Source of the DNA: Brevibacterium sp.
GTDB taxonomy: Bacteria > Actinomycetota > Actinomycetes > Actinomycetales > Brevibacteriaceae
Assembly (NCBI RefSeq): GCF_031179145.1
Contig: NZ_JAPSIB010000013.1
Coordinates: 8,191 to 72,190, forward strand
Reading direction: 5' to 3'
Length of the DNA stretch: 64,000 nt
Made by a program: the position numbers and the translations under genes. The notes below the pieces were generated by a model, which worked only from the letters and a program-made list of their open reading frames with translations, had not been told where the DNA came from and did not search any database. This document shows, piece by piece, positions 53,153 through 62,657 of the stretch. Within the stretch, counting starts at the first letter, position 1; each line of letters starts with the position of its first letter.

Positions 53153-53821
53153 TCAGCTCCGCTCCACCGTCGTCCCTGTCGCACCTCTGCTCGCGCGGGC
53201 GCGCAGCGTGCCCCGAGCCAGATCGAGAGCCCATTCCGCGACATCGGCGACGAAGAACTCGTACGCCTCGTGGCCGAACGGCAGAGGACTGTTGGCATAC
53301 GCACCGAAGCCGTCGATGGCCATATAGATCCGGACGCACGTGGCAGTGGCATCGACGTCGCCGAAATCGCCGCTCCCCATCCCCTCCCGGATCAGCTCGG
53401 TCATCTGCGCCCGGCCAAGCTCCTCCAGCTCTTCCACCGCCATCGCCATCGCTGCACTCGACCGACTGATGTGACGAGCCGAGGACCAGAGCCTGTGCCC
53501 GGCCTGGGCCTGCGGACCTGTCAGGCTCGTGAGGAGACGGGACATGCGCTCCAGCGGCGTCCCTGTGGCCTCGAAGAGCGCCGATCGCTCGGTGGCCGCC
53601 GCGGTCCTGAAGGCCTCGACGATGAGGTCTTCGACGGCCGGGAAATAGTGATGGACGAGGCCCGGCCGCACATCCAGCGAATCAGCGACGGCCCGCAAGG
53701 TGATCCGATCCAGCCCCTCACCCAGCGCGATCCTCACTGCGGCAGTGAGAATCTCCGCGCGGCGGGCGGCCGGAGGCTTCCGGGTCCTGCCATGACGGGG
53801 AGTTGACATCATGGCATCCAT
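53153..53821 (-). CDS. TetR-family transcriptional regulator
   Basis: A 222-residue regulator. The HTH is RAEILTAAVRIALGEGLDRI followed by TLRAVADSLDVRPGLVHHYF. The ligand domain contains a WSSARHISRSSAAMAMAVEE segment and no recognised ligand motif. Three ATGs lie within five codons and none has a good ribosome site. It is divergent from the NCS1 permease, and a strong dyad sits in between. Confidence 0.87.
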   Translation of the reverse strand: MDAMMSTPRHGRTRKPPAARRAEILTAAVRIALGEGLDRITLRAVADSLDVRPGLVHHYFPAVEDLIVEAFRTAAATERSALFEATGTPLERMSRLLTSLTGPQAQAGHRLWSSARHISRSSAAMAMAVEELEELGRAQMTELIREGMGSGDFGDVDATATCVRIYMAIDGFGAYANSPLPFGHEAYEFFVADVAEWALDLARGTLRARASRGATGTTVERS

Positions 53822-53833
53822 GCTATTGCATTA

Positions 53834-53856
53834 GTGACCAACAACATATTGGTCAC
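53834..53856. promoter_or_regulatory. TetR operator in divergent promoter
   Basis: GTGACCAA-CAACATA-TTGGTCAC is a perfect 8-bp inverted repeat with 7-base spacer, 13 bases upstream of the tetR start. A further TTGGCCAA palindrome follows at about 53857-53865. The symmetry and location fit a TetR dimer that controls both directions. Confidence 0.72.
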
Positions 53857-53914
53857 TTGGCCAATAATGGTTTCGGCGCCAGCAACGACGCTAGTGACAT
53901 CGAAAGGAACCCCC

Positions 53915-55399
53915 GTGACCACCTCCGAACATCCCATTCACGTCGACTCGCCCACCACCCCCGAGGTCAGAGGGATCGAGATCGTCACCGAGGCGGAGAG
54001 GCACGGGCGCGCCCGTGATCTCTTCGCGGTCTGGGCCGCACCCAACATCAGTGTCCTCAACTTCACCGTCGGCGCCAGCCTCACCCTCATGGGACTCGAG
54101 GTGTGGCAGTCCGTCCTCACCACCATCGCCGCCGGTCTGCTCTGGATTCTGCCGGGGATCGTCTCGATCAGCGGGCCCGCCGCCGGCACCTCCGGCTCGG
54201 TCGTCCAACGCGCGATCTACGGAATCCGGGGCAACAAGGTCGTCATCGCCTTCTATGGGTGGTTCATCTCCGGGGTGTTCCTCGCATTGAACTGGGTCGC
54301 CTCCTCATTCATGGGAGCCGAGCTGCTCTCCCGCTGGGGGTGGATGTCCAAACCCGCCGCCCTCGTCCTCGTCACGATCGTCGTCGCAGGCATCACCATC
54401 CTCGTCGCGATCTACGGCCACGGCCTCATCCTGCGCGCCTACGGCTACCTCACCGTCGGGCTCCTCATCGCCTTCCTCCTCGTCTCGTCGTTCATCGTCG
54501 AGCGCATCGACTGGGGGTTCTCCCAGCCCGAGCCTCTCCACGGGATAGCCTTGTGGTCGGCGGTGTCCATCGCGTTCGCGATCCAGGCGTCCAGCCCTCT
54601 GTCGTTCTCCAACAGTGCGGACATGGCGCGCTACCTGCCCAAGGACACGAAACCCTGGGCGATCGTCACGGCCACCGCTCTCGGCGGCGCGCTGCCGGGC
54701 ACCGTCTTCTCCGTCGTCGGCATCTACCTCGCCACGGTCGTGCCCCCGGAGAGCCTGGACGTGGGCGTCGAGTATGCGATGCTCGACCTGCTCCCTATGT
54801 GGGTGGCACCGGTGTTCGTCCTCGGAGTCATCCTCACCACCATCTCCCTCAACGGCATGACCACGTACACGGCCTCCATGGCGTTCCAGTCGATCGGCAT
54901 ACCGATCCGCCGCATCCCGTCCGCTGTGGTCATCGGCGTCCTCGGTGCGGCCTTCACCCTCTACCTGGTCAACGCCACCAGCCTGCTGTCCGCCGTCAAC
55001 CTCATGCTGCAGTTCCTCATCCTCATCTCGGCACCCACCATGGCCGTCTACGTCACCGATATCGTGCTGCGACGCAACCGCTACGACGGTCCGGGACTGT
55101 TCGTCGAGAACCCGTCGGGACCCTTCTGGTTCCACGGCGGCTGGTCCCTGGCCGGCATGGGTGCGGCGATCGCCGGCGCCGTCCTCGGCTCCCTGTTCAT
55201 CACCACTGAGGTCTTCACCGGGCCGATTGCCGCCGCCCTCGGCTTCATCGACCTCTCCGTGCCGGTGGCACTGCTCGTCAGCGTCGGCCTCTATGCCGCC
55301 TGCGCCGGCAGGGGCATTCGACGGCAGCTCGCCACCGCGCCACCCGTCACCGATGACAACCACAACACCTGCAACTCAACCAAAGGAGTGTCCTCGTGA
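53915..55399 (+). CDS. NCS1-family cytosine/purine-type permease
   Basis: A 494-residue permease with 12 helices. PNISVLNFTVGASLTLMGLE near residue 46 and RAIYGIRGNKVVIAFYGWF near 90 are typical of NCS1 transporters (cytosine, allantoin, hydantoin, thiamine precursors). The substrate cannot be read from sequence, but the next gene is an amidohydrolase, so a cyclic amide or related heterocycle is likely. GTG with AAAGGA upstream is the start; the open frame to 53834 runs into the operator and is ignored. The stop overlaps the next start. Confidence 0.87.
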   Translation: MTTSEHPIHVDSPTTPEVRGIEIVTEAERHGRARDLFAVWAAPNISVLNFTVGASLTLMGLEVWQSVLTTIAAGLLWILPGIVSISGPAAGTSGSVVQRAIYGIRGNKVVIAFYGWFISGVFLALNWVASSFMGAELLSRWGWMSKPAALVLVTIVVAGITILVAIYGHGLILRAYGYLTVGLLIAFLLVSSFIVERIDWGFSQPEPLHGIALWSAVSIAFAIQASSPLSFSNSADMARYLPKDTKPWAIVTATALGGALPGTVFSVVGIYLATVVPPESLDVGVEYAMLDLLPMWVAPVFVLGVILTTISLNGMTTYTASMAFQSIGIPIRRIPSAVVIGVLGAAFTLYLVNATSLLSAVNLMLQFLILISAPTMAVYVTDIVLRRNRYDGPGLFVENPSGPFWFHGGWSLAGMGAAIAGAVLGSLFITTEVFTGPIAAALGFIDLSVPVALLVSVGLYAACAGRGIRRQLATAPPVTDDNHNTCNSTKGVSS

Positions 55400-57021
55400 G
55401 CGATCAGCTCTACATCAACGCCAACTTCTTCACCGCCGACTCCCGCCCGTGGGCTCATGCCCTCGTGGTCCGCGATGAGCGCATCCTCTACGTCGGTGAT
55501 GAGGCGACCGCCCGGTCCCTGAGTCCCGACGCCGCAGTGATCGATCTGGGCGGGCGGCTGGCTCTGCCCGGCTTCGTCGACGGTCACGCCCACGTGATCG
55601 GCACCGGGGAGGCCCTGAGTCAGGCCAACCTCTGGGGTGTGGAGGATCTGGCGGAGATCCGTGACCGTCTCGCACGGTGGAAGGAGAACAACCCCGACGC
55701 TCCACGCATCCTCGCCATGGGGTGGCCGCATGGTGCGATTCCCGGCGGACAGCCGCATCGCAGCATGCTCGACGAGCAGTTCCCCGATGTGCCCGTCTAC
55801 GCCGTCGCTTATGACTACCACTCGATCTGGCTCAACTCCGCTGCCCTCGATGAGGTCGGAATCACCGTCGACACCCCCGATCCGCTGGGCGGTGTGATCC
55901 ACCGCGACGAGACGGGAGAGGCGACGGGCTTCGTCGATGAAACCGCCTATCACGGGATCGTGGCACCCTTCCTCGACGAGCTCGCCGACGAGTCGACGAA
56001 TGCCCGCAATCTCGAACTGGTGCAGGAAGCCTATCGTCTGACCGGAGTCACGACCTCGTGCGATATGGGCTTCAACGAGGCAGACTTCCAGACCTTCCTG
56101 GCAGGGGAACGCAGCGGTCGCTTGACGAGCCGACTCAAGGCGTACTGGCGCGTCAACAACACCGGAGATCTCCAGCAGAATCTCGCCCAGGTGGCACGCG
56201 CGGCAGAACTGTCCGAAACAGTCTCCTCCCCGCTCCTCGACGTCGTGGGCATCAAGGTCATCATCGACGGCACGGTCGACGGTTGCACCGCTGTGCTCGG
56301 CGCCCCCTATGCCGATGGCAGCACGGCCGAGCCGATCTGGCCCCTGGACGATCTTGCTCCAGTGGTCGCCGCGGCCGACGCGGCAGGCCTCAAAGTCGCC
56401 ATGCACGCGATCGGCGACGAAGCGGTGCGGATCGCGATCTCCGCGGTCGAAGAGGCGATCCGCGCCAACGGTCCCATCCCTCGCAGGCACCGCATCGAAC
56501 ACCTCGAGGTCGTCGACCGTGCCGATGTCGAGCGACTGGCCGCACTGGGCATCACACCGAGCATGCAGCCCGTCCACGTCGACCCCGTCAACGCACCGTT
56601 CTGGCGGGCCCAGCTCGGTGACGAACGAGCCGACCACGGATTCCCCTGGCCATGGATGACCGAGGCCGGTGCCAGGCTCGCGTTCGGCACGGATTCCCCC
56701 ACTGCCGCTCATCCACCTTTGCCGAACATGTACATGGCCGCGACGCGCCGATCTGCGTCCGCGCCCGAGGTGGCACCGAACAGTGAAGAACTCGCCGTCC
56801 CGCTGGAGCAGGCGATCGTCCATGGATCGGCTCACTCGGCCTGGACGTGCGGAGCAGAGGACGAAGTCGGACGCTTGCGCAGTGGTCTGTTCGCCGACTT
56901 CATCGTCCTCGACACCAACGTCTTCGAGCGCCCGGTCGACGAACTGCTCTCGACCTCCGTGGTGATGACTGTTCTCGGTGGTGAAGTCGTTCATGACGCG
57001 GGAGTTCGCGAAGACGGATAG
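55396..57021 (+). CDS. YtcJ-like metal-dependent amidohydrolase
   Basis: A 541-residue amidohydrolase-3 family protein. Metal and catalytic residues are visible: GFVDGHAHVIGTGE (HxH), VAMHAIGDEAVR, RRHRIEHLEVVD and LAFGTDSPTAAHP. YtcJ/NfdA relatives hydrolyse N-substituted formamides and other amides. It lacks a signal peptide and acts in the cytosol on what the NCS1 permease imports (inference). The GTG start overlaps the permease stop as GTGA. Confidence 0.88.
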   Translation: MSDQLYINANFFTADSRPWAHALVVRDERILYVGDEATARSLSPDAAVIDLGGRLALPGFVDGHAHVIGTGEALSQANLWGVEDLAEIRDRLARWKENNPDAPRILAMGWPHGAIPGGQPHRSMLDEQFPDVPVYAVAYDYHSIWLNSAALDEVGITVDTPDPLGGVIHRDETGEATGFVDETAYHGIVAPFLDELADESTNARNLELVQEAYRLTGVTTSCDMGFNEADFQTFLAGERSGRLTSRLKAYWRVNNTGDLQQNLAQVARAAELSETVSSPLLDVVGIKVIIDGTVDGCTAVLGAPYADGSTAEPIWPLDDLAPVVAAADAAGLKVAMHAIGDEAVRIAISAVEEAIRANGPIPRRHRIEHLEVVDRADVERLAALGITPSMQPVHVDPVNAPFWRAQLGDERADHGFPWPWMTEAGARLAFGTDSPTAAHPPLPNMYMAATRRSASAPEVAPNSEELAVPLEQAIVHGSAHSAWTCGAEDEVGRLRSGLFADFIVLDTNVFERPVDELLSTSVVMTVLGGEVVHDAGVREDG

Positions 57022-57043
57022 GAGCAGACGATAGGGTGAACCC

Positions 57044-58291
57044 ATGGATCCGCAGACTCTCACCGAACTCCTCGACGTCACCGTCCTTGACCGGCTCGAC
57101 CGGATTGAGGACCTGCCTGCGGACGAACTCGCCCGGTCTGCCGCCCTGCGCAAGGAGAGCTACTCCGCGGAGGTGACCGCCGCCCTGCTCACCCAGGCCA
57201 GGCTGCGCAAGGACGCCGAGACCAAGCTCGGCCCGTTCGCCGCAGAGATGCTCTTCACCCGCGACGGTCTGGCCCAAGCCACCCGCCTGCCGGTCGCGGC
57301 CCACCATGCCCGCCGCCTCCTCGGCGAGGGCGGAGATGGTTCCGCTGCGATGACGATCGCGGACCTGGGCTGCGGGATCGGGGCGGACGCCTTCGCCTTC
57401 GCCGGCATGGGCGCCGAGGTCACCGCCGTCGACGCCGATGAGGTGACGGCGGCCATCGCCAGCTACAACCTCCGCCACCTCTCGAACGCGCGCGTCGAGC
57501 ATGCCCGCGCCGAGGACATCGACGTCTCCGGGTTCGACGCCCTGTGGTTCGACCCTGCGCGCCGGCAGATCGGGCGGGGCACCAAGCAGGGATCGACCGC
57601 GCGCATCACGGATCCCGAGGAGTTCTCGCCCGCGCTGTCGTGGGTCATCGACCAAGCGCTGGCGGCGAAGGCGGCCGGGGTCAAGCTCGGCCCCGCGCTC
57701 GACCATGGCCTAGTCCCGGACGAGGCGGAAGCCCAATGGGTCTCCCACGGCGGAGAGGTCGTCGAGGTGTGCCTGTACTTCGGTGCCGCCCGGCAGCGGC
57801 CAGGACGCAGCGCCCTCATCATGGGCGAGCGCACTCTGCTCGTCCATGAGGACAACCTCCCGGATGAGGACGAGCCGGGAATCGGGGAACTCGGCGAGTA
57901 TCTGCTCGAACCGGACGGGGCGATCGTGCGCGCAGGGCTGGTCACCGCCCTGTGCCCACCGCTGCAGGCCCGTCGCGTGCACCCGAAGATCGCCTACCTC
58001 ACCACCGACGTCGCACCCACCGGCCCGGCCGCGGCCGGAGTCACGACCTACCAGATCTCCGAGGTGCTCCCGGCGAAGATCCCGTCCCTGCGCAAGGAGC
58101 TCGTCGCGCGCGGGATCGGCTCCGTGGTGATCAAGAAACGCGGTGCCGACATTGTCCCCGACCAGGTCCGACGCCAACTCAAACTGCCCAAGGGCGAGCA
58201 AGCCACACTGGTGTTCACCCGGGTGGGTGAACGCCACGTCGTGCTCCTCACCCAGCCCGTGGACTCAGCGAACGAGGAGACGAACCCATGA
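57044..58291 (+). CDS. SAM-dependent methyltransferase with THUMP-like C-terminus
   Basis: A 415-residue protein. The Rossmann motif is IADLGCGIGADAFAFAGMGA, then AVDADE, and FDALWFDPARR is a catalytic loop like that of some RNA methyltransferases. The N-terminal 80 residues are helical. The C-terminal part (YQISEVLPAKIPSLRKELVA ... GIGSVVIKKRGADI) is like the THUMP-like domain in actinobacterial RNA-binding methyltransferases. Target unknown. AGGGTGA precedes the ATG. It overlaps the sulfurtransferase start by four bases. Confidence 0.8.
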   Translation: MDPQTLTELLDVTVLDRLDRIEDLPADELARSAALRKESYSAEVTAALLTQARLRKDAETKLGPFAAEMLFTRDGLAQATRLPVAAHHARRLLGEGGDGSAAMTIADLGCGIGADAFAFAGMGAEVTAVDADEVTAAIASYNLRHLSNARVEHARAEDIDVSGFDALWFDPARRQIGRGTKQGSTARITDPEEFSPALSWVIDQALAAKAAGVKLGPALDHGLVPDEAEAQWVSHGGEVVEVCLYFGAARQRPGRSALIMGERTLLVHEDNLPDEDEPGIGELGEYLLEPDGAIVRAGLVTALCPPLQARRVHPKIAYLTTDVAPTGPAAAGVTTYQISEVLPAKIPSLRKELVARGIGSVVIKKRGADIVPDQVRRQLKLPKGEQATLVFTRVGERHVVLLTQPVDSANEETNP

Positions 58292-59145
58292 CCCGCTCAG
58301 ACGTGCTCATCACCGCCGACCAACTCCTGGCCCGGCTCGACACAGATTCCCCGCCGAGGCTGCTCGACGTCAGGTGGACGCTGCCCAAGCCCGATGGTCG
58401 CGACGACTTCGCGGCCGGGCACATTCCCGGGGCGATCTACGTCGACCTCGACACCGAGCTCGCCTGCTCAGGCGGAGCTGCCTCCGGTGAGGGCGATGCT
58501 GTCGACCCGACCGCCGGTCGCCATCCTCTCCCCTCGCCCGAACAGTTCCAGGAACAGGTGCGCAGATGGGGCATCGACGCGCTCACCGACGTCGTGGTCT
58601 ACGACGACAACTCCTCTCTCGGCGCGGCTCGAGCCTGGTGGCTTCTGCGCTGGGCCGGCCTCAGCGCTCGCGTCCTCGACGGCGGCCTGGCTGCCTACGT
58701 CGCCGCAGGCGGTGCCCTGGAGAAGGGAGACGGTCCATCCGTCGAACCGAGCACCGTCACCATCAATCCGGGTTCGCTGCCAGTCATCGATGCCGATGAG
58801 GCGGCGGCGTTCGAGGGCGTGCTGCTCGATGCCCGGGCCGGTGAGCGCTTCAGGGGTGAGACCGAACCGCTCGATGCGAAGGCAGGGCACATCCCCGGAG
58901 CCAGGAATGCGCCGGCCACGGACAACACCGACAACGGCCGCTTCCTCGATGAGGAGTCCCTGCGCGCGCGGTTCGCGGGCCTGGGAGCGCTCGACCAGCC
59001 GGTCGGCGTGTACTGCGGGTCGGGAGTCACCGCCTGCCACAACGCCCTGGCTCTCGCGTCCCTGGGCGTCGAGTCCTCCCTCTACCCGGCCAGCTGGTCC
59101 GGCTGGTCCTCCGACCCGAATCGGCCGGTCGAAACCGGCGAGTGA
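58288..59145 (+). CDS. Two-domain rhodanese sulfurtransferase
   Basis: A 285-residue thiosulfate or 3-mercaptopyruvate sulfurtransferase. Each half is a rhodanese fold: the inactive N-terminal domain has LLDVRWTLPKPDGRDDFAAG and IYVDLDTEL. The active cysteine is in the C-terminal loop VYCGSGVTACHNALAL near residue 248. The CGSGVTA loop favours 3-mercaptopyruvate-type enzymes. Translation is coupled to the methyltransferase by ATGA. Confidence 0.9.
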   Translation: MTRSDVLITADQLLARLDTDSPPRLLDVRWTLPKPDGRDDFAAGHIPGAIYVDLDTELACSGGAASGEGDAVDPTAGRHPLPSPEQFQEQVRRWGIDALTDVVVYDDNSSLGAARAWWLLRWAGLSARVLDGGLAAYVAAGGALEKGDGPSVEPSTVTINPGSLPVIDADEAAAFEGVLLDARAGERFRGETEPLDAKAGHIPGARNAPATDNTDNGRFLDEESLRARFAGLGALDQPVGVYCGSGVTACHNALALASLGVESSLYPASWSGWSSDPNRPVETGE

Positions 59146-59175
59146 CGCTCGAGCTCGAGGGCGCGAAGGCTTCTG

Positions 59176-59226
59176 CTGAGCCGGGTCAGCCTCTGACTCG
59201 GGTCAGCCGCTGACTCGGGTCAGCCG
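59176..59226. repeat. 17-bp tandem repeat, three units, each a mini hairpin
   Basis: Units at 59176-59192, 59193-59209 and 59210-59226 read CTGACTCGGGTCAGCCG with small changes in the first. Each has CTGAC and GTCAG arms around TCGG, so the array can form three small stems. It lies between convergent genes and includes the stop codon of the leftward GH3 gene; a terminator role is likely. Confidence 0.7.
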
Positions 59227-60830
59227 CAGTCCGGGGCTTTGTCGCTGCCGGGATACTCGACCGGCAGCCGACCGGACGCCTCGAGGTCGCCCTTGAGCCA
59301 CTTCGCCACGGCCTGCAGGGCGAACGGGTTGTCGTCGTAGGCCGTCACCGCCGTCTTCGCCGAGGTATCGCGCATCGTCCAGGGAGCGGCGGTCCCGACG
59401 GCCACCTCGGCGGAGGTCTTGGGACTGAGCGAGACCGTCGTCCCGCGCGAACCCACCTCAAGACCCACCTCCTCGGCGGCCTGCTTCAAAGTGGCGGTCT
59501 CGGTCTCGCTGCCGCCGACGATGGAGATCGCATCGGTGCCGGAGAATCCGCACTCGCCCTTGAGCACGGTCAGCGACTGCTCGGCGACATCGGTGAGAAC
59601 CGCCCCCGGGTCCCCATCAGCCTGGTCCCCCACACTCTTCTGCACTTCAGACGTCGCCAGCTGCATCGCGACGACTCGCTCGGCCTTCTCGACCAGGTCA
59701 TCGCGCTTCAGTTCGCCCTCCTCCATTGCGCGCAGCACTGCCTGCTGGGCAGCGGCGGAGTCCGGCGGCATCAGCGCCAGATCGGCGCCGGCCGCCAGCG
59801 CCCTGACGGTCTCTGCTCCGCCCTGGTTCTGTCCCACGGCCTTCATGTTCAGTGCGTCGGTGATGATGACGCCGTCGTAGTCGAGAGTCTTGCGAAGGGC
59901 GGAGTACGCCTCCTCATTGAGGGTCGCCGGTGTCGTCTTCGCATCCGGCAGTCCGATGTGGCCCATCATCACCATCGGCACGCCTGCTTCGACCGCGGAC
60001 TTGAATGGCACCAGGTCGGTGTCCTCGAGCTCGTCGATGCTCTTCTTCGACACAGGCAGCTCCTCGTGCGAATCCACGTTCAGCCGGCCGTGGCCCGGGA
60101 AGTGCTTGGCGGAGGCCGCCACCCCGCCCGCCCAATAGCCGTCGACGGCGGCGGCCACCACCTCGGCGGCCTGATCATGGTCGTCACCGGCGGACCGGAC
60201 GTTGATGGTCACGTCCTGTGCTCCGGTCGTGACATCGGCGACCGGAGCGAAGTCGATTGTGAAGCCGAGTTCGGCGAGATCACGGGCCTGCACTGCGGTC
60301 GCGGATTCTGTCAGGTCGAGGTCGTCGGTGGCCGCGAGCGCCATCAGCGGCGGGAACGGCAGGGCCCCGGTGCTCAGCCGCGACACCGGACCGCCTTCCT
60401 GATCGACCCCGATCGACACGGGCTGCCCCTGCGTCCGGGAATCGGTGAGCGCCTCGGTGACGCCTGCGACCTGCGCCGGGTCGGGGTTCTCCGGCAGGTT
60501 GTCCTTCATCACGATGACCCCGCCGAGGTGGTTCTTCCTGATCAGGTTCGCCCCGGTCGACGTGTCGGTGCCCGACCAGGTGCCGATGATCAGAGAACCG
60601 GCGAGTTCGGCGTCGGAGAAGTCGGCGACGATGTCCTTCGCCTCGTCGGCGTAATCGGACGGGGAGACCTCGGCGGGTTTCGGCAGGCTCGTCGTCGGCG
60701 ACGCGGTTGCGGCCGGTGACGCCGCACCCGAGGTCTTCTCCCCCGCAGGAGTTCTCTCCGGAGTGCCTTCGGTGCATCCCGTGAGGACGAGCGCCATGGT
60801 CAGTGCCGTGAGAGTGAGGCCGAAACGCAT
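59220..60830 (-). CDS. GH3 family beta-N-acetylhexosaminidase-like lipoprotein
   Basis: A 536-residue lipoprotein. Signal MRFGLTLTALTMALVLTGCT with lipobox LTGC, then a Thr/Ser/Pro linker. The GH3 barrel has GVDQEGGPVSRL, VAASAKHFPGHGRLNVDSHE (NagZ-type His) and the nucleophile Asp in DGVIITDALNMKAVG. A C-terminal domain of about 150 residues follows. NagZ homologues remove N-acetylglucosamine from muropeptides; in Gram-positives the enzyme is external and serves wall recycling. Confidence 0.87.
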   Translation of the reverse strand: MRFGLTLTALTMALVLTGCTEGTPERTPAGEKTSGAASPAATASPTTSLPKPAEVSPSDYADEAKDIVADFSDAELAGSLIIGTWSGTDTSTGANLIRKNHLGGVIVMKDNLPENPDPAQVAGVTEALTDSRTQGQPVSIGVDQEGGPVSRLSTGALPFPPLMALAATDDLDLTESATAVQARDLAELGFTIDFAPVADVTTGAQDVTINVRSAGDDHDQAAEVVAAAVDGYWAGGVAASAKHFPGHGRLNVDSHEELPVSKKSIDELEDTDLVPFKSAVEAGVPMVMMGHIGLPDAKTTPATLNEEAYSALRKTLDYDGVIITDALNMKAVGQNQGGAETVRALAAGADLALMPPDSAAAQQAVLRAMEEGELKRDDLVEKAERVVAMQLATSEVQKSVGDQADGDPGAVLTDVAEQSLTVLKGECGFSGTDAISIVGGSETETATLKQAAEEVGLEVGSRGTTVSLSPKTSAEVAVGTAAPWTMRDTSAKTAVTAYDDNPFALQAVAKWLKGDLEASGRLPVEYPGSDKAPDCG

Positions 60831-60957
60831 GCCCCCATGCTAACGGTCCTTCACTTGTGAGGCTTCATGCGCAGTCCCCGATCTGAGGCACGAGGTGGAC
60901 AGTCCGACATCGGAACCGCGAAACCGGAAATCGGCACGGCACTACTATGATCAGTCC

Positions 60958-62085
60958 ATGGTCGATTTCGCACGCTCACCCCGCTCCACCATCGGAGTCG
61001 AATGGGAACTGGCACTCCTCGACGCCGACAGCCTTGATCTGACGCCCGCCGCAGAGGGTCTGCTCGCCGACGTCGCGGAGCACGCGCCGGATTTCGAGAA
61101 CCGGATCGTCGGTGAGATGCTCACGAACACGATCGAGCTCGTCACCGGGGTCCACACGAATGTCGCCGGCATCGCCGGGGACCTGTGCGAGACCATGGCC
61201 ACTCTGCGCAGTCTCACCGAGCCGCGCCGGATCGAACTGATGTGCGCGGGCACCCACCCCTTCGCGCAATGGCAGACCCAGGAGATCCGACCGAAGGACC
61301 GCTACCTCGAACTCGTCGACCGCACCCAGTGGTGGGGCCGGAACATGCTCATCTTCGGCGTCCACGTCCACGTCGGCATCGACTCGCGCGACAAGGTCCT
61401 GCCGATCGTCAACGCCCTCCTCGGCTACGTCCCGCACCTGCAGGCGCTGAGCGCCTCTTCGCCGTTCTGGGGCGGCACGGACACCGGCTACGCCTCGAAC
61501 CGGGCGATGATGTTCCAGCAGCTTCCGACAGCCGGGCTGCCGTTCCAGTTCGACACCTGGGCCGACTACGAGAGCTATGTCCAGGACATGCTCAAGACCG
61601 GCATCATCGATCACATCAACGAGATCCGGTGGGACATCCGTCCCTCCCCCAATTGGGGAACGGTCGAGGTCAGGGTGTGCGACGGCATGCCGACCCTCGA
61701 GGAGATCACCGCAATCACGGCCCTCATCCAGTGCCTCGTCGACGACTTCTCCGCGCGCCTCGACGCGGGTGAGACATTGTCGACGATGCCGGACTGGTTC
61801 CATGCCGAGAACAAATGGCGCGCCGCGCGGTACGGGATGGAGGCGATCATCATCGAGAACGCGCAGGCCGACGAACGGCTGGTCACGGAATGCCTCACTG
61901 ATGAGATCGAACGTCTCAGTCCCGTCGCCGAGCGCCTGGGGTGCCTGGCCGAGCTGCAGTCCATCTCCACGCTCATCGACCAGGGGGTGTCCTACCAGCG
62001 TCAGCGCGAGGTCTTCCGGACCAGCGGATCCCTGACCGAAGTGACCCGCTCCCTCATCAACGACCTGCGGCTGTCGAAACCCTGA
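60958..62085 (+). CDS. Carboxylate-amine ligase of the YbdK/GCS2 family
   Basis: A 375-residue ATP-dependent ligase related to glutamate-cysteine ligase 2. It begins MVDFARSPRSTIGVEWELAL and has FENRIVGEMLTNTIELVTGV, FGVHVHVGIDSRDKV, IRPSPNWGTVEVRVCDGMP and KWRAARYGMEA in the family order. In YbdK relatives the reaction is weak gamma-glutamylcysteine formation; the real product is often unknown. ATG at 60958 fits the family length. A GTG at 60895 would add 21 odd residues. TACTAT at 60943-60948 is a possible -10 for a very short leader. Confidence 0.85.
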   Translation: MVDFARSPRSTIGVEWELALLDADSLDLTPAAEGLLADVAEHAPDFENRIVGEMLTNTIELVTGVHTNVAGIAGDLCETMATLRSLTEPRRIELMCAGTHPFAQWQTQEIRPKDRYLELVDRTQWWGRNMLIFGVHVHVGIDSRDKVLPIVNALLGYVPHLQALSASSPFWGGTDTGYASNRAMMFQQLPTAGLPFQFDTWADYESYVQDMLKTGIIDHINEIRWDIRPSPNWGTVEVRVCDGMPTLEEITAITALIQCLVDDFSARLDAGETLSTMPDWFHAENKWRAARYGMEAIIIENAQADERLVTECLTDEIERLSPVAERLGCLAELQSISTLIDQGVSYQRQREVFRTSGSLTEVTRSLINDLRLSKP

Positions 62086-62088
62086 CCC

Positions 62089-62589
62089 CTACTGGTGGGT
62101 CCGGAGCATCTGAAGCAGTTCGGGAAGCGCCGAGGCGACCCCCGGGTGGAGAGGGTAGTCCTCGAGTTCGTCGATCGGCACCCATCGGAGCTCGAGGCTC
62201 TCGGGATCGTTGACCCTCGCCTCCAGTGCACGCCGGGTCCGGGCGATGACGGTGGTGTAGCTCCAGACGTCGAGGTCGACGACATGGGTGGCGAGGATCT
62301 CGATGTCGGAGGCGTCCTCGGGCACCCCCGCCTCCTCGTAGGATTCGCGCAGTGCTGCGGACACCGCGTCCTCCCCCAGGTCGCGAGCCCCGCCGGGGAA
62401 GCCCCAGGTTCCTCCCTGGGCCGACCACATGGCGCGGTGCTGGAGGAGGATTCCGCGCTGCGGATCAAGAAGCATGAGCCCAGCCGCCCCTTCGAGCCCC
62501 CAGAACTTCCGGCCGTCGTCGAGGTGGACCCAGCCGTCCCCGGACCGCAGCGGAGGCAGCGGCGGACGCTCGTCCTCAGGCCCGGACAC
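62089..62589 (-). CDS. Nudix hydrolase
   Basis: A 166-residue protein with the complete Nudix box GGARDLGEDAVSAALRESYE followed by EAGV (GX5EX7REUXEEXGU). It hydrolyses a nucleoside diphosphate linked to another group. TWGFPGGARDLGE and a WVPIDELEDYPLHPG segment are like those of 8-oxo-dGTP or ADP-ribose types. GTG with AGGAGG six bases upstream is the start. It lies just downstream of tsaD, with a 68-base gap. Confidence 0.88.
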   Translation of the reverse strand: MSGPEDERPPLPPLRSGDGWVHLDDGRKFWGLEGAAGLMLLDPQRGILLQHRAMWSAQGGTWGFPGGARDLGEDAVSAALRESYEEAGVPEDASDIEILATHVVDLDVWSYTTVIARTRRALEARVNDPESLELRWVPIDELEDYPLHPGVASALPELLQMLRTHQ

Positions 62590-62657
62590 GGCTGCCTCCT
62601 GACGCGACGTCGGGTGAGGCCCACAGCGAGACGTCGGGCGAGACCCCCTGCGAGGCT

